A stretch of 53,289 nt of DNA from Alphaproteobacteria bacterium (GTDB lineage: Bacteria; Pseudomonadota; Alphaproteobacteria; CAAHEQ01; UBA3637). This document shows, piece by piece, positions 25,567-33,877 of the stretch (its first letter is position 1; the number at the start of each line of letters is the position of its first letter). The notes beneath the pieces are model-generated. The model saw nothing but the letters and a program-made list of their open reading frames with translations. It ran no database searches and was not told the DNA's origin. The DNA lies in the NCBI GenBank assembly GCA_015062385.1, contig SUUT01000010.1, positions 1-53,289 on the forward strand, given 5' to 3'. Position numbers and translations under genes: made by a program.

Positions 25567-25905
25567 TTGAAAAAAGGGAATTTCAAAATTGAAAAAGAAG
25601 ATGCTTTTGTTGCCTTGCCGACAACGGAAGATGAATTGATTTTTGCTATCGCCGTTCGAGAAAATGAGCCGAATCAACCGAAGTTGTTATATGACGGTGA
25701 TGAACATGCTTTGTTGATTCGTAGCAAAGAAGATGCCGTTATTTTGGACTATTTGAACAGCGAAGTGCAAAAAATGTTGCAACATTCATTTAAAATATAT
25801 GTTGCGGAAATTGATTATAAGGAAAAAAAGATGATGCGAGATTACATGGTGCCGATTCATTTGGTTGATTCTTATCCGTTTAATTTGGCTCCGTTTTTTG
25901 ATTAA
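25567..25905 (+). CDS. hypothetical acidic cytosolic protein
   Basis: This 112-residue acidic soluble protein begins with TTG, supported by AGGTAGG six bases upstream. The body mixes short strands and helices, for example DELIFAIAVREN, HALLIRSKEDAVILDYLNSEVQKML and KIYVAEIDYKEKKMMRDY. There is no membrane segment, cysteine or known catalytic motif. It probably forms an operon with the CPCG protein upstream. A hairpin with a T-tract follows. The family is not recognised. Confidence 0.65.
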   Translation: MKKGNFKIEKEDAFVALPTTEDELIFAIAVRENEPNQPKLLYDGDEHALLIRSKEDAVILDYLNSEVQKMLQHSFKIYVAEIDYKEKKMMRDYMVPIHLVDSYPFNLAPFFD

Positions 25906-25922
25906 TTTATTTATGATTTAAC

Positions 25923-25942
25923 TGCAAATAGAAATGTTTGCA
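25923..25942 (+). terminator. intrinsic terminator
   Basis: TGCAAA (25923-25928) pairs with TTTGCA (25937-25942) and is followed by TTATTTTTTTTG. Confidence 0.6.
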
Positions 25943-25972
25943 TTATTTTTTTGTAAAAAAATGAATAATCTG

Positions 25973-26001
25973 TTGATTTATTTGAAACTCTATCGTATAT
26001 T
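25973..26001 (+). promoter_or_regulatory. probable promoter of the membrane protein gene
   Basis: TTGATT (25973-25978), a 17-bp spacer and TATATT (25996-26001) lie 41 bp before the ATG at 26043. Confidence 0.5.
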
Positions 26002-26042
26002 ATATTCGATATTCGCATTTTTTCATAGGGAAAGGAAATGTT

Positions 26043-27056
26043 ATGTGCTTATGTAAAGGAAAATGCTCACTGAAAAACTATGTGTTGTTTGGTCGGGGTG
26101 TTGGATTAAAAGTTATTGTATTGTTTACATTTTTAATTTCATTGTTTATGTCAATAACCGTTGGTGTGACATTTACAAAGTTGGTTAATGAACAGGATTT
26201 TCAATCTTTTATAAAAGAATTACCTGTTGTTAAAATAGAAAACGGTAAAATCGTAGAGCCTGTTTATGATAATATGCTTTGGATAATTCCGGGTACGGAA
26301 CCAAACGGGGCAGGTGATGTTGTTATTGTTGCCAATACAACAGTGGATGAAGCTGATCGCATTCCGGAAGAAGTGACTGTTTATATTTCTGCTCGTCATG
26401 TTTATGTACGTAATGATGATGGTTCAATGGATCGTTATTCTATTCCGGCAAATACGACAAAAGTTATTACGCCGGATGTTGTGACAAAGGTTATTAAATC
26501 TGCTATTTGGGGCTTTTCGGCTTTAATCGCCTTGGTTCTATGGGGTGTGAGTATTTTAATTTTCTTGGTAACATATTTGATTGTTATGTTGTTGGGATTT
26601 ATTGCAAATCGGCAATTAACAATAGATGCATGGGGTCGGTTATTGGCATATCCTTGGTGTGTTGTCTGGTTGTTGAGTTTAATTTTAAATTTCTACGGAA
26701 TTCCCGTGACAATGACAGTCACATTGTTAACAGCAATTTTAGTAACGCTTGTCGGAGGAGCATTATTACCGCATCAGGCAACAGCTGTTGTTGTAGATAA
26801 TGATGAAATAACCGATAATGATGGTATATCTGCAATAAGTGAAAAAGAAGAACCGATTGTTTCTGAAGCTGTTATTGAAGATACGGTTGCCGTTCCGGCA
26901 AAATCTGAGAAAGAAGAAATTAAACAATCGGCAAAAAAACAACCGATTGCCAAAAAAAGTTCTAAGAAAGAAACGGCTACTGTTTCTCGACGAACGGTTA
27001 AAACAAAACCTGTGACTAAAAGAACAACCGGCAAGACGGTACGTAAAACAAAATAA
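26043..27056 (+). CDS. DUF1189-like membrane protein with Lys-rich tail
   Basis: This 337-residue protein has a first membrane segment (about residues 24-42), an extracytoplasmic domain (about 45-150), then three or four membrane segments (about 155-245). The C-terminal tail of 90 residues is acidic and then strongly basic, ending in repeated Lys/Thr/Arg (SKKETATVSRRTVKTK, then TTGKTVRKTK). The arrangement of an outside domain between the first and second segments resembles DUF1189 proteins, whose role is unknown. The basic tail could bind nucleic acid or the inner face of the membrane. AAAGGAAATG precedes the ATG. It is followed by a strong terminator. Confidence 0.6.
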   Translation: MCLCKGKCSLKNYVLFGRGVGLKVIVLFTFLISLFMSITVGVTFTKLVNEQDFQSFIKELPVVKIENGKIVEPVYDNMLWIIPGTEPNGAGDVVIVANTTVDEADRIPEEVTVYISARHVYVRNDDGSMDRYSIPANTTKVITPDVVTKVIKSAIWGFSALIALVLWGVSILIFLVTYLIVMLLGFIANRQLTIDAWGRLLAYPWCVVWLLSLILNFYGIPVTMTVTLLTAILVTLVGGALLPHQATAVVVDNDEITDNDGISAISEKEEPIVSEAVIEDTVAVPAKSEKEEIKQSAKKQPIAKKSSKKETATVSRRTVKTKPVTKRTTGKTVRKTK

Positions 27057-27079
27057 TAGATAAATTTTGTTAACGATAT

Positions 27080-27111
27080 AAAAAATCATCCGTTTCTACG
27101 GATGATTTTTT
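27080..27111 (+). terminator. strong intrinsic terminator
   Basis: AAAAAATCATCCG (27080-27092) pairs perfectly with CGGATGATTTTTT (27099-27111) around a 6-nt loop. Confidence 0.9.
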
Positions 27112-27372
27112 ATGATGAATTTATTGTTTTGTTTCTTTTTTTTGTCTTAATTATTTAATGTTTTGAAATTTTTAATTTTATTATTGTTTGGAATTTGTTG
27201 GGTGTTTGCGTGAAGAATTGGTGCGAATGATGTGCTATTTCGTGACAAGATTTCAAACATAACGTTTCTGCATTTTTCCATAATGACGATAAATCTTTAT
27301 ACTTGCCGTCCTGTTTAGTGTGTTTTAGATTCTTGTATAGAACACGTATAGGTGGTTATGCTAATTCTTTAT

Positions 27373-27425
27373 GTTGAACGTTATTCGGAAAGCACACGAA
27401 AGTGTGCTGTTCAGAATCTCGTAAC
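27373..27425 (+). ncRNA. candidate structured RNA hairpin in a gene-free stretch
   Basis: The 27112-27732 stretch has no supported gene. Within it, 27373-27425 folds as a long interrupted stem of 20 base pairs. GTT, ACG, ATTC and GAA segments are separated by small internal loops, and a perfect 7-bp top stem AGCACAC/GTGTGCT is closed by a GAAA tetraloop (27398-27401). Its length and GNRA cap suggest a selected RNA or a remnant of one. No promoter is obvious. It could also be a chance structure in decayed sequence. Confidence 0.35.
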
Positions 27426-27456
27426 AAAGAGGTATTATTGTTTGTATCATATTCTT

Positions 27457-27498
27457 CCGAGATGCCTGATTGTGATCCGGTATGACAGTAAGTGTAAA
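27457..27498 (+). other. degenerate copy of the relic found at 1673-1713
   Basis: CCGAGATG (27457-27464) and GTAAGTGTAAA (27488-27498) are separated by 31 bp start to start. The same two blocks occur at 1673 and 1703, 30 bp apart. Both pairs lie upstream of copies of the leader element. If coding, this copy has a frame shift between the blocks. Confidence 0.35.
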
Positions 27499-27732
27499 GA
27501 TAAAAACAACAATTTGAAGGACTTTATTTGCATTCCCTTATCAATTTGAACGTGTTTCAGATTTTGAACGAAACGCTATGGTTACTTTCCAATGAATAGA
27601 AAAAAAAGACCGAAGTCCTGAAAAATAGATAGAAATTGACTTAAAATTATAAATATTTTTCTTTGTTTTTTAAAATTACACTATTGAAAAATATAAAAAT
27701 ATTAAACTTTAACTATAAGTATCGTTGCAAAT

Positions 27733-27899
27733 AAAGGTACGTATAATTGCAATCTTTTTTTTTACATTTTTGAAACTTTTTGAGAAGTGATTGATTTTTA
27801 ATATTTCTTTTTGATTTTTAACAATAATTTTTAAATGTTTTGTTTCTTTTTTATCGTTATCGTTTCCGGCAAAATGAATAGGGAAAAAAAGGTACCTTT
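27733..27899 (+). promoter_or_regulatory. inverted-repeat-bounded leader element, copy 2
   Basis: AAAGGTAC (27733-27740) pairs with GTACCTTT (27892-27899). GTATAATTGCAA follows the left arm, and GAATAGGGAAAAAAAGG precedes the right arm. This copy has a longer, more divergent interior (167 bp). The pilin start is 129 nt beyond the right arm, farther than in the other copies. The intervening leader holds a GGCGG/CCGCC hairpin with an AAAA loop at 27949-27962. Downstream ATTACACTTAT is shared with copy 1. Confidence 0.65.
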
Positions 27900-28027
27900 T
27901 ATTACACTTATAGTTGGAAGCAACTGATTGTTTTCCAAAGAGACTAACGGCGGAAAACCGCCAAAGAAAAACTTTTATTCGTTCAGGGAATGAAGAAAAA
28001 GTACTCAAAGATGAAAGGAAAAGACAA

Positions 28028-28507
28028 ATGAAAAAAAATGAATCAGGTCGTTCAATGGTTGAAATGCTTGGTGTTTTAGCTATTATCGGTGTTTTATCAG
28101 TTGGTGGTATTGCTGGCTACACAATGGCAATGAATCGTTATCGGGCAAATGAAGTTGTTGATATGGCTAACAAATATGCCGTTATTGCATATTCTTCTTA
28201 TATGACAAGTAAAATGATGAATAATGGAGACGACGATGCGGTTGTTGTTCCAGAATTTAAAGATACAGGGTTATTTGCAGACGCAACTGGAAGTTCAAAA
28301 AATGTTGTTAATGGAACAACAATTGGTAATGCTACTGTAACTGAAAGTTCTGTTTCTATTCCTCTTTCGTTTACAGAAAAGAAAGTTTGTGAAGCTGTTG
28401 CAACTTCATTAGGAGCTGTTGAGACAGCAGTAGCAGGGGAAACACTTTCAGTGTCTTCGTGTGCAACTGGTGGTGGAACGATTAATGCTGTATTCAAACA
28501 AAGCTAA
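28028..28507 (+). CDS. type IV pilin-like protein, first of a tandem pair
   Basis: This 160-residue prepilin starts at 28028 with AAAGGAAAAG upstream. The open frame extends to 27914, but the extra residues do not resemble a leader. The short leader MKKNESG is followed by RSMVEMLGVLAIIG with Glu at +5 and a hydrophobic helix. A variable head contains two cysteines near the C-terminus (KKVCEAVATSLG and SSCATGG), which could form the pilin D-loop disulfide. It is likely a pilus subunit or minor pilin. Its neighbour at 28555 is nearly identical through residue 58 and divergent after it, a pattern expected of a duplicated pilin with diversifying heads. Confidence 0.9.
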   Translation: MKKNESGRSMVEMLGVLAIIGVLSVGGIAGYTMAMNRYRANEVVDMANKYAVIAYSSYMTSKMMNNGDDDAVVVPEFKDTGLFADATGSSKNVVNGTTIGNATVTESSVSIPLSFTEKKVCEAVATSLGAVETAVAGETLSVSSCATGGGTINAVFKQS

Positions 28508-28554
28508 TTTCAAAAAAAACTACTATTTTTTTATATAATGTTAAGGAGTTAAAA

Positions 28555-29085
28555 ATGAAAAAAAATGAATCAGGACGTTCAATGGTTGAAATGCTTGGCG
28601 TTTTAGCTATTATCGGTGTTTTATCAGTTGGTGGTATTGCCGGTTATACAATGGCAATGAATCGTTATCGTGCAAATGAAGTTGTTGATATGGCTAACAA
28701 ATATGCCGTTATTGCATACTCTGCATATATGACAAACAAAATGATGAATAACGGAACTGTAAAAGGAGATCCAATTCCTTCATTTGCAAAATCCGGGTTG
28801 TTTGGCGGATTGAGTTCTGTTAACGGAACAACTTTGGGTGATGATAATGGAAAAGCTAAAATGGTTAAATTAGATGGTACCAGTTGGGCAGAGGTGGAAA
28901 CCGGAGTAGAAGATGCCCAAGGTGTTGCTGTTACATTAACATTTGCTGATAAAAAAATATGCCAAGCTGCTGCAACATCATTGGGGATTCCTGTTGGTGG
29001 TGGTGCCTCAAAATCTAGTATGGCTGCAAGTGGATGTGGCGCTGAAACAGGTTCAGTCTTAACCCCAGTCTTCAAACAAAGCTAA
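28555..29085 (+). CDS. type IV pilin-like protein, second of a tandem pair
   Basis: This 176-residue prepilin paralogue has leader MKKNESG, then RSMVEMLGVLAIIG, and a hydrophobic helix almost identical to the first gene. Its head differs and is longer, with a Gly/Ser-rich middle and two C-terminal cysteines (KKICQAAATSLG, AASGCGAETG). AAGGAG lies seven bases upstream. It has no regulatory element of its own and probably shares the transcript that starts before 28028. A run of hairpins follows (29098-29278). Confidence 0.9.
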   Translation: MKKNESGRSMVEMLGVLAIIGVLSVGGIAGYTMAMNRYRANEVVDMANKYAVIAYSAYMTNKMMNNGTVKGDPIPSFAKSGLFGGLSSVNGTTLGDDNGKAKMVKLDGTSWAEVETGVEDAQGVAVTLTFADKKICQAAATSLGIPVGGGASKSSMAASGCGAETGSVLTPVFKQS

Positions 29086-29097
29086 TTGATGAGCGAG

Positions 29098-29133
29098 TTA
29101 GCCACATAAAAATACCAATTTTTATGTGGTTAG
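29098..29133 (+). terminator. long A/T-rich hairpin after the pilin pair
   Basis: CCACATAAAAAT (29102-29113) pairs perfectly with ATTTTTATGTGG (29118-29129), extending by wobble pairs to 16 bp, around an ACCA loop. There is no T-tract after it, so it may protect the 3' end of the mRNA more than terminate. Confidence 0.5.
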
Positions 29134-29182
29134 ACAGCAGTGTTAAATGGTTTTTTTTGAGTTCCCCGTTTTTCACTGCTGT
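29134..29182 (+). other. paired hairpin repeat A
   Basis: ACAGCAGTG (29134-29142) pairs with CACTGCTGT (29174-29182). An inner stem AAATGG/CCGTTT encloses a loop with TTGAGTTCC. It aligns over its whole 49 nt with hairpin B at 29229-29278, with compensatory changes in the stem. Confidence 0.6.
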
Positions 29183-29194
29183 TGATTAAAAGTT

Positions 29195-29221
29195 GCTTAA
29201 AGATTCCAAAGCTCTTTAAGC
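29195..29221 (+). other. hairpin between repeats A and B
   Basis: GCTTAAAGA (29195-29203) pairs perfectly with TCTTTAAGC (29213-29221) around a 9-nt loop. It is unrelated in sequence to A and B. Confidence 0.5.
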
Positions 29222-29228
29222 TCGGCAG

Positions 29229-29278
29229 AACGGCAGTATTAAACGGTTTTCTTGAGTTCCCCGCTTTTTACTGCCGTT
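29229..29278 (+). other. paired hairpin repeat B
   Basis: AACGGCAGTA (29229-29238) pairs with TACTGCCGTT (29269-29278). The inner stem AAACGG/CCG-c-TTT encloses TTGAGTTCC as in A. T-rich sequence follows (TTGTTTTATT), so B may act as the final terminator of the pilin transcript. Confidence 0.6.
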
Positions 29279-29359
29279 TGTTTTATTATGAAAGAAAAGA
29301 ATTGCTTTTTTGTTTTAAATCGGTTACTTTCATTATATTATAAATGAAAGGAATTTTTT

Positions 29360-30070
29360 ATGATGTGTTTATTGATAACTGGTTTTTTGTTAGGATTAAG
29401 TATTCCGGTAATTGCTTCTCGTTTCGGTAAAATTTTGCCGGCAGATCCCGGTCTTATTTGTGCAACATTATGGCATAAACCACACTTTCCAAAAGCAAAA
29501 ACACAGGCTTATCAAGTTAAATTAAAACAAAAATGGATGAAAATGCTTTATTTCTCACTTGGATGGGGCGTTGTTTTATCTGGTTTGTTTGTGTTGGCCG
29601 ATATATTTTTTCAGCCGGAAATGCTGATTTGGAGCTGTTTGTTTTTTTATATTGTCGGCTTACTTATGGCTGTTGATCATCAATATTATTTGTTGCCGGA
29701 TTTCTTTACGATTCCCTTGCTGTTATTGGGCATAACGGTTGCATATTTAGTGCCGGACAGTCATTTGTCTTTTGGTGAAAAATTATTTGGAGCGTGGTTT
29801 GGATATTTATTATCAACGGTTTCTGTTTTTGTGATGAGTTTTATTAAAAAGGGTGAATTTGGAGCCGGAGATGTTAAAATGTTAACAGCATTAGGAGCCT
29901 GGTTTGGAATGATAGCTTTAAATTTAACATTGGTTTTATCTTTTGTTATTTTTGCCGTGACAGTATTTTGCAAAAAGAAACAGGCTGATGCGTTTGGTCC
30001 GGCTTTGGGAATTGCAGGTATTCTTGTCTTCTTTTTGGTCTATGCGAATTTGTTATGGACATTTTTATAA
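29360..30070 (+). CDS. prepilin peptidase-like protein (A24 aspartic family)
   Basis: This 236-residue polytopic membrane protein carries the two aspartates of the type IV prepilin peptidase family: AVDHQYYLLPDFF (near residue 110) and GEFGAGDVKML (near residue 170), the GxGD motif. Its N-terminal region is short and lacks the cysteine-rich cytosolic domain of PilD-type bifunctional enzymes. It may therefore cut prepilins without methylating them. It follows the tandem pilin genes, making those proteins and the other GRSMVEMLGV proteins of the window likely substrates. Confidence 0.85.
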   Translation: MMCLLITGFLLGLSIPVIASRFGKILPADPGLICATLWHKPHFPKAKTQAYQVKLKQKWMKMLYFSLGWGVVLSGLFVLADIFFQPEMLIWSCLFFYIVGLLMAVDHQYYLLPDFFTIPLLLLGITVAYLVPDSHLSFGEKLFGAWFGYLLSTVSVFVMSFIKKGEFGAGDVKMLTALGAWFGMIALNLTLVLSFVIFAVTVFCKKKQADAFGPALGIAGILVFFLVYANLLWTFL

Positions 30071-30115
30071 AAATACGTTATAAAATTACAATCATTCAAA
30101 AATAATGAGGGACTT

Positions 30116-31129
30116 ATGGAAAAGAACCATACCATAAAAGAAAGCAAAGTAAATGAAACAGAACCGGGATTGTTTGATACGCTTGGTGATGAATTAAAGC
30201 GAGCTCGTATTCGGAAAAAATTAACGATTGATGTCGTAGCCGATACACTCAAAATCAGAGCAATTTATATTAAGGCTTTGGAAGAAAATCAATATACGGC
30301 ATTTCCGGCTATTGTATATGGGGTTGCTTTTTTACGGACATATGCCGATTATTTGGGTTTGGATACTGCAGATTTAGTTGGTCGTTTTAAAGAAGAAACA
30401 AACCATTTGATAACCCCGCCTACCGAATTGCCAATACGCTCTAAAAACAGCATTATGCCTTCTAAATTTGTTCTGTTTTGTATGGTTGTTGCATTAATCG
30501 GTATTTGGATTGCATGGTCATCTGTTCCTTATGTATCTCAATTACATTTTTCATTTGAAAAATTGCCGGTTGTACAAACAATGACTGCTGAACAATCGGA
30601 AATGCCCAAAAGTGACATTCAATCAATGGAAACTATATTGGCATTGCCGGAAACTCAAATTGAAACAGGTGTTAATCTATCGGATGTGCAAGATATCAAT
30701 AAGGTATCCGATGCTTCGGATGAATTGTCAAAATCAAAAATAACAGAAGATATTGTTTTATCAACGGATGTATCAGATAAGGTTGATGAGGTTTCAAATG
30801 AAAATTTATCCGAAAAAATTGTTTCAGATGCGTTTTTATCTAAAATAACCGGTCAAAAATATGGAGATGAAGCTCAAACCGAATTGGTTATTGTTGCAAA
30901 AAGCAGAGTGTGGATTGATGTAAAAGAAAATAAAAAAGTCATTTTTAATCAAATCTTGTCTGCCGGTGATGCTTATTTTGTGCCACAATCCGAAAATGAT
31001 TTAATTATGAGAACAGGGAATGCATCGGGTTTGGAAGTTTATATTAACGGTGTATCAAAAGGATTATTATCAGAACGAGAAACCGTTAAAAACAATATTA
31101 TTTTAAAGCCGTCTTCTTTTGAAAGATAA
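30116..31129 (+). CDS. rodZ: RodZ-like HTH membrane protein
   Basis: This 337-residue protein has an N-terminal Cro/C1-type helix-turn-helix region (LGDELKRARIRKKLTIDVVADTLKI, about residues 22-92, ending FLRTYADYLGLD), one membrane segment (about 122-140), an acidic linker, and a C-terminal beta domain (about 255-335, AKSRVWIDVKENKKVIFN then LSAGDAYFVP) of the DUF4115 type. This is the RodZ layout. RodZ connects MreB to the peptidoglycan elongation machinery at the inner membrane. It is 40 bp upstream of prfA. Confidence 0.88.
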   Translation: MEKNHTIKESKVNETEPGLFDTLGDELKRARIRKKLTIDVVADTLKIRAIYIKALEENQYTAFPAIVYGVAFLRTYADYLGLDTADLVGRFKEETNHLITPPTELPIRSKNSIMPSKFVLFCMVVALIGIWIAWSSVPYVSQLHFSFEKLPVVQTMTAEQSEMPKSDIQSMETILALPETQIETGVNLSDVQDINKVSDASDELSKSKITEDIVLSTDVSDKVDEVSNENLSEKIVSDAFLSKITGQKYGDEAQTELVIVAKSRVWIDVKENKKVIFNQILSAGDAYFVPQSENDLIMRTGNASGLEVYINGVSKGLLSERETVKNNIILKPSSFER

Positions 31130-31169
31130 TTGCTTGAATTGTAAATATTTTTAAGTGTGGAGTCAATAA

Positions 31170-32243
31170 ATGAATTTTGAACAAAAATTAGAGCCGATTA
31201 TTGCTCGGTATGAAGAATTAACAGCTTTGTTGTCACAAGGGGCTTCGGGGGATGAATTTGTTAAATTATCCAAAGAATTAAGCCAATTGGAAGATATTCG
31301 CAATACAGGTTTAAAATATAAAAAGATGTTGCAGGATTTAGCCGATGCCGAAATGATTATGAGTGATGAAGCCATGGATGAAGAAATGCGACAAATGGCA
31401 AATGAAGAATATTATGCATTGAAAGAAGAATTGCCACAAGTAGAACGGGAAATTCAAATTTTATTATTGCCAAAAGATGAAGCCGATGATCGCAACGTTA
31501 TTTTGGAAGTGCGTGCCGGTACAGGCGGAGAAGAAGCGGCATTGTTTGCTTCCGAATTGTTCCGTATGTATGAGCGATATGCCGTTTTAAAACATTGGAC
31601 ATTTGAAATTTTATCTTTAAATGAAACGGGTTTGGGCGGTTATAAAGAAGCGGTTGCTCAAATTTCAGGAAAGTCAGTGTTTGCTAAATTAAAATATGAA
31701 TCGGGGGCACATCGAGTACAACGTGTTCCGGAAACAGAGTCCGGTGGACGTGTTCATACATCAGCCGCAACGGTTGCCGTTTTGCCGGAAGCACAAGAAG
31801 TTGATGTGCAGATTAATGAAGCAGATTTGGAAATTACAACTTGTCGTGCATCAGGGGCTGGTGGACAGCACGTTAATAAGACGGATAGTGCCATTCGGAT
31901 TGTGCACAAACCGACAGGTATTGCTGTTGAATCTCAAGAAGAACGGTCTCAATTTAAGAATAAAGACAGAGCCATGATGCGATTAAGAACGGCTTTATAT
32001 GATATGCAACGACAGGCATTGGATAAAGAACGTTCTCAAAATCGTAAGAATCAAGTTGGTTCAGGGGACAGATCAGAACGTATTCGAACTTATAACTTTC
32101 CACAAGGACGAGTTACCGATCATCGCATTAACAAAACATCATATCAATTAACGGAAGTGATGGACGGTATTGGTTTGGATGACTTTATTGATGCATTAAC
32201 AACCGAAGATCAAATGCAACGGCTAGCGGAAATTGACGGATAA
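31170..32243 (+). CDS. prfA: peptide chain release factor 1
   Basis: This 357-residue class I release factor has GGQ in [12 protein letters not shown] (about residue 232), the catalytic tripeptide for peptidyl-tRNA hydrolysis. The segment [24 protein letters not shown] is typical of RF1, which reads UAA and UAG. The N-terminal helical domain starts [21 protein letters not shown]. There is no in-frame stop or programmed frameshift of the RF2 type. It is followed 3 bp later by prmC, which methylates its GGQ glutamine, the usual pairing. Confidence 0.97.
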   Translation: MNFEQKLEPIIARYEELTALLSQGASGDEFVKLSKELSQLEDIRNTGLKYKKMLQDLADAEMIMSDEAMDEEMRQMANEEYYALKEELPQVEREIQILLLPKDEADDRNVILEVRAGTGGEEAALFASELFRMYERYAVLKHWTFEILSLNETGLGGYKEAVAQISGKSVFAKLKYESGAHRVQRVPETESGGRVHTSAATVAVLPEAQEVDVQINEADLEITTCRASGAGGQHVNKTDSAIRIVHKPTGIAVESQEERSQFKNKDRAMMRLRTALYDMQRQALDKERSQNRKNQVGSGDRSERIRTYNFPQGRVTDHRINKTSYQLTEVMDGIGLDDFIDALTTEDQMQRLAEIDG

Positions 32244-32246
32244 GAA

Positions 32247-33032
32247 ATGACCGCTCTTAATTATATCATAAAGGCATTGAAAGAGGTATCGGATACTCCC
32301 CGATTAGATGCACAATATTTTTATGATTATTACAAAGGTTGTCCGACAGATGAACAGATATCTGATTTTATTCAACGGCGTAAATCAGGGGAGCCGGTAT
32401 CTAAAATTATCGGATTGCGAGGATTTTGGAAACGTGATTTTTATGTCAGTCGGGATGTTTTAGACCCCCGTCCGGATTCAGAAACACTGATTGAAGCCGT
32501 TTTGGATACTTTTAAAGAGCAAAATCAATGTCTGTCATTTTTAGACATCGGAACCGGTAGCGGTTGTTTACTGTTAACTTTGTTGGACGAATATCCGTGT
32601 GCAATCGGTACGGGTATTGATAAATCGGAGGCGGCGTTAATAATCGCTCAAAAAAATGACACGAATAATCGGGCAAAATGGATTCAAAAAGATTTTTATG
32701 CACTTGATTTTTGTGTTGGGATGGAACAATATGATGTGATTATTTCAAATCCTCCTTATATTCCGCATAATGATATTGCATTGTTGGATAATGAAGTGCG
32801 TTTATATGATCCGCTATTGGCATTGGATGGTGGTTTGGATGGTTTAGATGCTTATCGACGGTTAAGTGATATTTTGCCGTTATTGTTAAAGGAAAATGGC
32901 GTTGTTTTTTTTGAAATTGGTATCGGACAGGAAAATGATGTTATTCAAATAATGTCTAATCGGTTTAGATGTGTTGAAATGTATAAAGATTTAGGTGGAA
33001 TTGTTCGAATTTTGATGTTTCGAAAAAAATAA
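32247..33032 (+). CDS. prmC: release factor glutamine methyltransferase PrmC
   Basis: This 261-residue SAM-dependent methyltransferase has the SAM-binding loop FLDIGTGSGCLLLTLL (about residue 96) and the NPPY motif (SNPPYIPHND, about residue 167) that binds the target glutamine. An N-terminal helical release-factor-binding region precedes them. It methylates the Gln of the GGQ motif in release factors. It directly follows prfA. Length is slightly below E. coli PrmC (277). Confidence 0.95.
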   Translation: MTALNYIIKALKEVSDTPRLDAQYFYDYYKGCPTDEQISDFIQRRKSGEPVSKIIGLRGFWKRDFYVSRDVLDPRPDSETLIEAVLDTFKEQNQCLSFLDIGTGSGCLLLTLLDEYPCAIGTGIDKSEAALIIAQKNDTNNRAKWIQKDFYALDFCVGMEQYDVIISNPPYIPHNDIALLDNEVRLYDPLLALDGGLDGLDAYRRLSDILPLLLKENGVVFFEIGIGQENDVIQIMSNRFRCVEMYKDLGGIVRILMFRKK

Positions 33033-33094
33033 AGCAAAAAAAATGAACTTTTTTAAAAAAGATTCGTTTTGAATAATTGAAGGAGATGAAAACA

Positions 33095-33379
33095 ATGTCT
33101 GATATTTCCAAATTACTTCAAGAAGCAAAACCGCTTTATTTAAAACGCAAAAAACGCCGGAAGCAATTTAAAGTTGCAACGGGGATTTTAGGTTGTGTGT
33201 TATTTGCAAATCTGATGATTGGAATGCCTCGGTATAATCGGATAAATGAGGCAGAATTAGATAATTTTTACGGTTATCTTTACGGTTCTGTTGATGAAGT
33301 GTCTTTAATAGATATTTCAGTGTCTGAAAAAGATTCGGTTATTCCGACGGATGAATATGGATTAATTATGGTAATTTAA
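33095..33379 (+). CDS. small single-pass membrane protein, possible anti-sigma factor
   Basis: The protein is about 95 residues from the ATG at 33095, which has AAGGAG nine bases upstream. In-frame starts at 33077 (TTG) and 33086 (ATG) are possible. A short N-terminal helix and a strongly basic stretch (KRKKRRKQ) precede one hydrophobic segment (about residues 29-45), giving an N-in orientation with an acidic C-terminal domain outside. It ends 1 bp before the ECF sigma gene. Small membrane proteins in this position often hold the sigma factor inactive, so an anti-sigma role is likely by context. No standard anti-sigma domain is recognisable. Confidence 0.6.
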   Translation: MSDISKLLQEAKPLYLKRKKRRKQFKVATGILGCVLFANLMIGMPRYNRINEAELDNFYGYLYGSVDEVSLIDISVSEKDSVIPTDEYGLIMVI

Positions 33380-33380
33380 G

Positions 33381-33875
33381 ATGCAGGCATTGATTAAAGA
33401 AAACCGGTCACGTATTCGTTCCATCATCAAAAAGATGACGGGAAGTTATAACGAGGATATAGAACAGGAGGTATATTTAAAAACGTGGGAACATAAAACC
33501 GCTTATACGGAAGAAGGAAAATTTACATCTTGGATTGCAATGTTAACGGCTAATTTGTGTCGGGATTATTTTCGAACAAAACAGTATAAGACATCATCTT
33601 TGCAGGTATCAGAAGATGCAATCGGTGAAATTCAGGATAAATCTTCTTCGGCAGAAGATGTAATTGATGCCAAAAAGCGTCAAAAACTTATTTTAAAAGC
33701 GGTTGACGCATTACCCTCAAAAATGCGTGATGTGATTATTTATTATGAATTTGAGGAGATGAGCTACGAAGAAATTGCAGCTCGTTTAAAAATCTCAACC
33801 GGAACGGTTAAATCTCGTTTGTTTAACGCTCGTTCCATTTTAAGTGAAAAACTGTCTTATTTGAAAGGAGACTAG
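33381..33875 (+). CDS. ECF-type RNA polymerase sigma factor
   Basis: This 164-residue sigma factor has region 2 features (IEQEVYLKTWEH, YTEEGKFTSWIAMLTANLCRD, about residues 28-60) and region 4 (LPSKMRDVIIYYEFEEMSYEEIAARLKISTGTVKSRLFNAR, about residues 112-152) with its helix-turn-helix. Region 3 is absent, as in ECF sigma factors. It lies between a small membrane protein and a Spy/CpxP-like periplasmic protein, a layout seen in envelope and metal-stress systems such as CnrYXH. It probably reports envelope stress and may drive its own operon. The signal is unknown. Confidence 0.9.
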   Translation: MQALIKENRSRIRSIIKKMTGSYNEDIEQEVYLKTWEHKTAYTEEGKFTSWIAMLTANLCRDYFRTKQYKTSSLQVSEDAIGEIQDKSSSAEDVIDAKKRQKLILKAVDALPSKMRDVIIYYEFEEMSYEEIAARLKISTGTVKSRLFNARSILSEKLSYLKGD

Positions 33876-33877
33876 AC

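Noticed and set aside
27373-27425. Hairpin considered as group II intron domain V
   Set aside because: It has a GAAA cap, but the catalytic AGC triad and the two-base bulge are not in place, and no reverse transcriptase gene is present.
27914-28027. Upstream extension of the first pilin frame
   Set aside because: The extra residues are not leader-like and start in the leader region. ATG 28028 has a proper ribosome-binding site and matches the second pilin exactly.
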